From: Eucalyptus grandis
Taxonomy: Eukaryota > Streptophyta > Magnoliopsida > Myrtales > Myrtaceae
DNA length: 64,000 nt
Reading direction: 5' to 3'
Assembly (NCBI RefSeq): GCF_016545825.1
Contig: NC_052618.1
Span: forward strand, 16,567,561-16,631,560
The notes below the pieces were generated by a model. The model had not been told where the DNA came from. It did no database searches and saw only the letters and a list, made by a program, of their open reading frames with translations. This document shows, one piece after another, positions 59,915 to 64,000 of this stretch. Every line of letters starts with the position of its first letter. Within the stretch, counting starts at the first letter, position 1. Made by a program: the position numbers and the translations under genes.

Positions 59915-60716
59915 CCAACATTCGATTTCGATACAAAGTGTATGTCTTCATGAACAAATCCATCAAATTTTTTTTGTCGGCTTTGGAGTTATCCGAGTGG
60001 CTACAACCCTCCATCTCGTGACATATGCCTTGAAAGATTACGTCCTTTCTTCTCAAAGGCGAAGTAAATCTTCGAGATGGAGTGACATCAATATTATACT
60101 TATATTGCTTGAAGAAGGCATCTGCCAAATCCTCTTAAGTCTCCCAGACATTAATCTTCATAATGTACCATTGAAGCGCGGTCCCGTCAAGCTTGCTTGA
60201 AATTGTTGAATCATCAAAGGGATGTTATCAACATATTGGGTCATCCCGATCACATACGTTTGCAAATGGATCTTCGGGCAAGAGGTGCCATCATACTTTC
60301 AAAGTCCGGCATTTTGAACTTCTTTGGCATCTTGATTTTTGCATAATGGGACATCAATTGGGTCTTGGCTAAATGAACCCTACAAATAAGCTAAGTTTCT
60401 CCTCGATTTCTCGCCAAGCGTTTTGCTCGCCTTCTAGACAAATTAACAGTATCACTTGTATCTCATCATCAACAACAATTTGAGGTGCGTCAATGATTTT
60501 AACTCTGGAGGCATCATCGTAGGATGATGGCCCAATCGCAGATGTATTCTTGCCTTTATCTCTGGACGCCGTATTCTTGCCTTTTATCTCTTGGATCAAC
60601 CATGGGAGCATGTTGTGGTAACACCACTTCAACTTGTGTAGCTGGTGGAGCAGTGTTTGCTTGAGAGAATCGATTTGCTTAGAGAGCTGCTCAAGAACAT
60701 TTAGAACCTGCTTCAT
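59915..60716 (-). pseudogene. E3 gag, C-terminal (retrotransposon gag) domain, interrupted by E1
   Basis: Minus strand. A coiled-coil-like segment MKQVLNVLEQLSKQIDSLKQ (60716-60369) is followed by the gag core MADAFFKQYKYNIDV (from 60128) and DLFMKTYTLYRNRMLV, where the E1 LTR takes over. The MADAF.KQYKYN motif is typical of Tat Gag. Residues after NRMLV in the open frame are LTR-derived. Confidence 0.75.
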
Positions 60717-61928
60717 CTCCGATTCGAGAGCAGCGATGCGAGCTTGTTCAAGAACACGTGTTTGTTCTGCTGTTATCAGCCATTGCTGCTCTAGAACGAG
60801 TACGGATTGGCGATCTTGGATTAGCCGTTGTCACCCCCCTATCAATGTAAATAATGTAGTAAGTATCATAACAAATGAGATTGGTCCATGACAACGGTCA
60901 ATCGCTTATTTTATTAAGTGAAATCAAATTCTAAAGACATCAACTTAAAAATGTTAAAAATAACTCCCTTTAGGAAATTAAATTCCTAAACATCAATCTA
61001 GGAAATTGAAATAACATCATAAAGCCAGAATTAAGCTCCTAAATCTAGTACTCTTTTCTATACACAATTGGGAGATCACAATCTTTCGGCTTCTTGTTCT
61101 CAAACCAACTCAGAAATACAAGCTTCTTCCTTTCCATCAAGCTTTTCAAAATTTTCAATTTGTGCTTTACGAGTGGGCTTCATGGTCACTTCAGGTATCA
61201 CGGGAAGTAGAGCTTAAGGGATCTCGTGATGGTGGATATAATAATCCGAGGCATGAAAAATCCTCTCATTTCCTTTCAATCTTCTAGGCACCACAATCTT
61301 TTCCGGATGGCATTCCTTCCATGCATTTTCAAGACGCCGATCTCATCAAGTTATTTGTGATCCTTTGCACGAAGCGGGCTTGAAATAGATCCATTCGGAG
61401 AGGAGGGATATCTTGGAGCACTCGATATCGGGCAGCCACTCTATAAGGATAGTAAGATGTTGCACCCGCAATTCCCATCAGCGGAATTGGATTATTAGTC
61501 TTATGAGAGAAACGAGCCACGCTAACATGGAACCATTTAGCATACCATAGGAAGCCCTAAGATCTGGATTTTTAAGAAAGTCACCCAATCGGAAAATGAT
61601 TTTCCGGCATATTTTTTCTAAGATCGAAAATCTTTTATTGGGTGATCAAATTCACCTCAACGCATGAAATTACCAAACTCTTTCATGTGAGAAAAGAAAC
61701 CAAATCTGTAAAAGCTCAGAGAGGCATTCATGATTTTTCTCCATTTTGTTTAAAACAGTTGAGGGACAAAAATGTCTTAGCCAAAATCATGTTTATAAAG
61801 TTCATGCCGCATGCTTGTTCGACCACCCATGCAATCGAGGGATCAATAGCATTTTTTTTCGTGAGGAAATATTATAAGTCCAAAGAATGCTAAGATGAAT
61901 ATCCTAATTCCTTACATTGAAGACTGAT

Positions 61929-62457
61929 TTAAAAATGATTAGCCAAAAAGGAGAAAGGGCATGCATTACAATTAGCTTTCAAAACTTTCTTAACCTCATC
62001 CGTTTTAATTTTTAGAAATTGAGATAAAATTGATGTGGGTTCCATACCAAGAGGTGGCCTAACAAGTTCAGTCTCAAGGGGCATTCCTATGATGACGCTA
62101 TACTCTTTGGTTGGAGTTAGCTCATTCTTACTAAAAATAAATGTAGCCGTCTCTGGACACCAAAAAGTATGCGATATAGCTTGCAAAACACCACCATGGA
62201 CTCTAATATCCAAAAGGGGATGAGCCACCCAAAGATCGACTCCACATATGTAATCTTGACCTTCTTTACTTGAATTGTTCCACCACCCTCCCGAGCTCAA
62301 TCTTGGAAGTTGGAATGAATTGAACATCGGATCTCCCCATTGCATATAAAATAAGACCGACGACGAAACCTAATGTCATGGACCAACGAAATTGCAAGTA
62401 AGTAAATTGCAATAGTGAGAATTTAAACAACTTACTTTTACCGGGAAGAGATGACAA
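61929..62457 (-). pseudogene. E3 gag N-terminal region (plant-mobile-domain-like, DUF7745 type)
   Basis: Minus-strand ORF with LWVAHPLLDIRVHGGVLQAI, then SHTFWCPETATFIFSKNELT and YSVIIGMPLETELVRPPLG. This matches what I know as the N-terminal domain (DUF7745) found beside Gag in Tat/Ogre-type elements and their domesticated relatives. An upstream overlapping frame (62266-62457) gives the start of the domain, so one frameshift is present. More of the domain continues at 61329-61520 (MARFSHKTNNPIPLMG). Confidence 0.7.
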
Positions 62458-63030
62458 TCACATAGACACACGCATGAAATGTGGGGACTCGATTTCTATC
62501 TAGATGGCTTAACAAAGTGGAGCTAAGAGGATGATCTCGACTGGGCAGCCCGCATTAACGTGTCGTCCTCCTAACCCGGCTTAGTCAAATGGAATGTTTA
62601 ATATCACGCAGTCTCGCGAATATGGACAAACACATTCGACACCATGAAGAACTTTCGGGAAGAGAAGGTCAACCTCTATATAGCAGTCTCGCTTTTAGAG
62701 GAAGTATCTCAACACCATCCTAAGAATCCTATCGCAGCCTAGGTCCCAAGGAAGAAGTTGTGTGTGCAATAGTGTAGTGCTAAAAACAATAAAACATGCA
62801 CAACAAGCTTAATTGCAAACAACACTTCTATAATTTAAATTCAACCATTCATCCTTAACTCCAACCTGCAAAACAAGGGTTAGCAAAGACTACCCCCTTA
62901 TACCTCCCATCTGCAAAAAACATTTAACGCTCATGTTAGGGAGCGTACCTTGTTTCCATGCTGCCAAACAAAATATTTAAAATAAAAATAAAAATAAAAC
63001 AGGCCTATGTCCACTATGAGTTTTAACTCC
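62458..63030 (-). other. E3 untranslated leader
   Basis: Between PBS and gag. It resembles the leader of E2 (47440-47640). No gene. Confidence 0.6.
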
Positions 63031-63048
63031 GTCTCACCGGAGTCGCCA
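63031..63048 (-). other. E3 primer binding site, Tat type
   Basis: The minus strand reads TGGCGACTCCGGTGAGAC, starting with the same ten bases as in E2. Confidence 0.75.
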
Positions 63049-63050
63049 AG

Positions 63051-64000
63051 CCGTCGCAACCTAAATTTTTTTCAGGACAATCCTAAAGTTTAGGTTAATG
63101 GATTACTAAGTCCGGCTGACTTGGCTCTGACCTCCAAGTCCTACCAATCGCGACTCTGAAATTAATCTATTTAAATATGCAATTATATTCAATTTGGAGC
63201 CACCACTAACCAATTAGGTTGGTTAGAAAACCCAACTAAAGTATGGGAGAATACTTACTTTTGCGAACTAGAGATTCAGAGGTCCGGGACATGATTACGC
63301 TTAGATTAGTCTAACGTGCCCTTTCGGTACCTTTTATTTTAATTTCAAAATATTTTTGCAGGCATATTGATTAATTTTAACTTAAACTACTAACATGGAA
63401 ATGGTGGTCATGGTGCACAATCAATAAAGTAACATTCAATAAAAATGCATGCTCTAAACATGATTTCTAAAATGACATGACACCTAATTTTTCTTTTTTT
63501 CTTTTTAAAATGTTAATTATATGCAATCTTAATTTAAACTTAATATGCATGAATTTTACTTTTTAATGACATGCGAGATGCAATTTATATGATATGATTC
63601 TAAACTTATCACTATATGTATGCAATCTAATTTATATAATTTAAATATGCATGCACTACGTGATATGGGATGAATGACATGGTATTTCTACATGCATGCT
63701 CCTTTTATGATTTTTAATAATGATTTATTTTTTAATGCATATATGCAACCTATGCTAAATAATGATGATATGAATTAACCTATTAGCTAACTAAGGAAAT
63801 GATCTTTTTGTGTTTCTTTCTTTTTAATGACATAACCTTTTTTATTGAAAAGAAAGTGACTTAATGGTGCAATGATCATCTTTTAACATTTTCCTTTATT
63901 AAAAAAATAACTATAAATCATATTGCATGCATAACATTTTTTTCTTTTTGTTTTACTAAATGAAAATTGACTTAATCTAAAAATATCTAGGTGGGTTACT
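63051..64000 (-). repeat. E3 5' LTR, partial (runs off the window)
   Basis: The inner end is adjacent to the PBS. It shares the GTGCCCTTTCGGTACC segment with E2 LTRs (39312 and 48001). AT-rich towards the window edge. Confidence 0.7.

Larger units (their letters stand above)
59915..64000 (-). mobile_element. E3: Tat-lineage Gypsy element, 5' part only, interrupted by E1
   Basis: Minus strand: part of the 5' LTR (63051 to beyond the window end), PBS (63031-63048), leader, then gag down to 59915, where the E1 3' LTR begins. The rest of gag and pol would lie beyond the other end of E1 and is not present. CCAAC (59915-59919) is the flank of E1; its partner is lost. Confidence 0.8.

Noticed and set aside
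1..64000. tRNA, rRNA or microRNA genes
   Set aside because: I looked for tRNA box A/B pairs and rRNA signatures and saw none that I could support. The only tRNA-like strings are retrotransposon primer binding sites.

Overview
This window is nuclear DNA of a flowering plant, most likely a eudicot. It holds a CC-NB-LRR resistance-gene family, a group S1 bZIP gene with its sucrose-control upstream ORF, a spliced TMEM234-type gene, and nested Ty1/Copia and Ty3/Gypsy (Tat-lineage) retrotransposons. A woody eudicot such as a Myrtaceae member is possible, but that is a guess from general resemblance.

Layout. 1-1.9 kb is AT-rich spacer with one long-inverted-repeat element. 1.9-9.7 kb is resistance-gene copy A, broken by about eight small indels, plus its 3' flank. 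10.1-11.0 kb (minus) is an intact bZIP53-like gene. Its leader carries four short uORFs, one of which encodes the conserved sucrose-control peptide. 13.4-15.7 kb (plus) is a three-exon TMEM234 homologue with a 2-base deletion in exon 2. 16.1-19.4 kb is unassigned spacer. 19.7-36.5 kb is resistance-gene copy B, cut in its LRR region by a 10 kb Copia element. That element itself carries a 3 kb solo LTR. Copy B's 3' flank carries a hAT-like non-autonomous transposon. 36.5-38.7 kb is resistance-gene copy C, with an internal deletion and a fusion to Gypsy reverse transcriptase.

From 38.7 kb to the end is a nest of Tat-lineage Gypsy elements. E1 (plus strand) is split by E2 (minus strand, 11 kb, 2.3 kb LTRs, no recognisable pol, three tandem-repeat arrays). 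E1 continues with RNase H, integrase, a long 3' non-coding tail containing a four-part higher-order repeat, and a 3' LTR. E1 lies inside the gag of E3 (minus strand), whose primer binding site and part of whose 5' LTR close the window.

Copies A, B and C share flanks, and the B-C junction looks like a tandem-duplication breakpoint. None of the three resistance genes can encode a full protein as written. The only gene that reads through intact is the bZIP. I found no unprecedented system. The points most worth following are the uORF chain of the bZIP gene, the order of nested insertions (three levels dated by target-site duplications), the higher-order repeat inside a Tat 3' region, and an excess of 1-2 base indels that may partly be assembly error.
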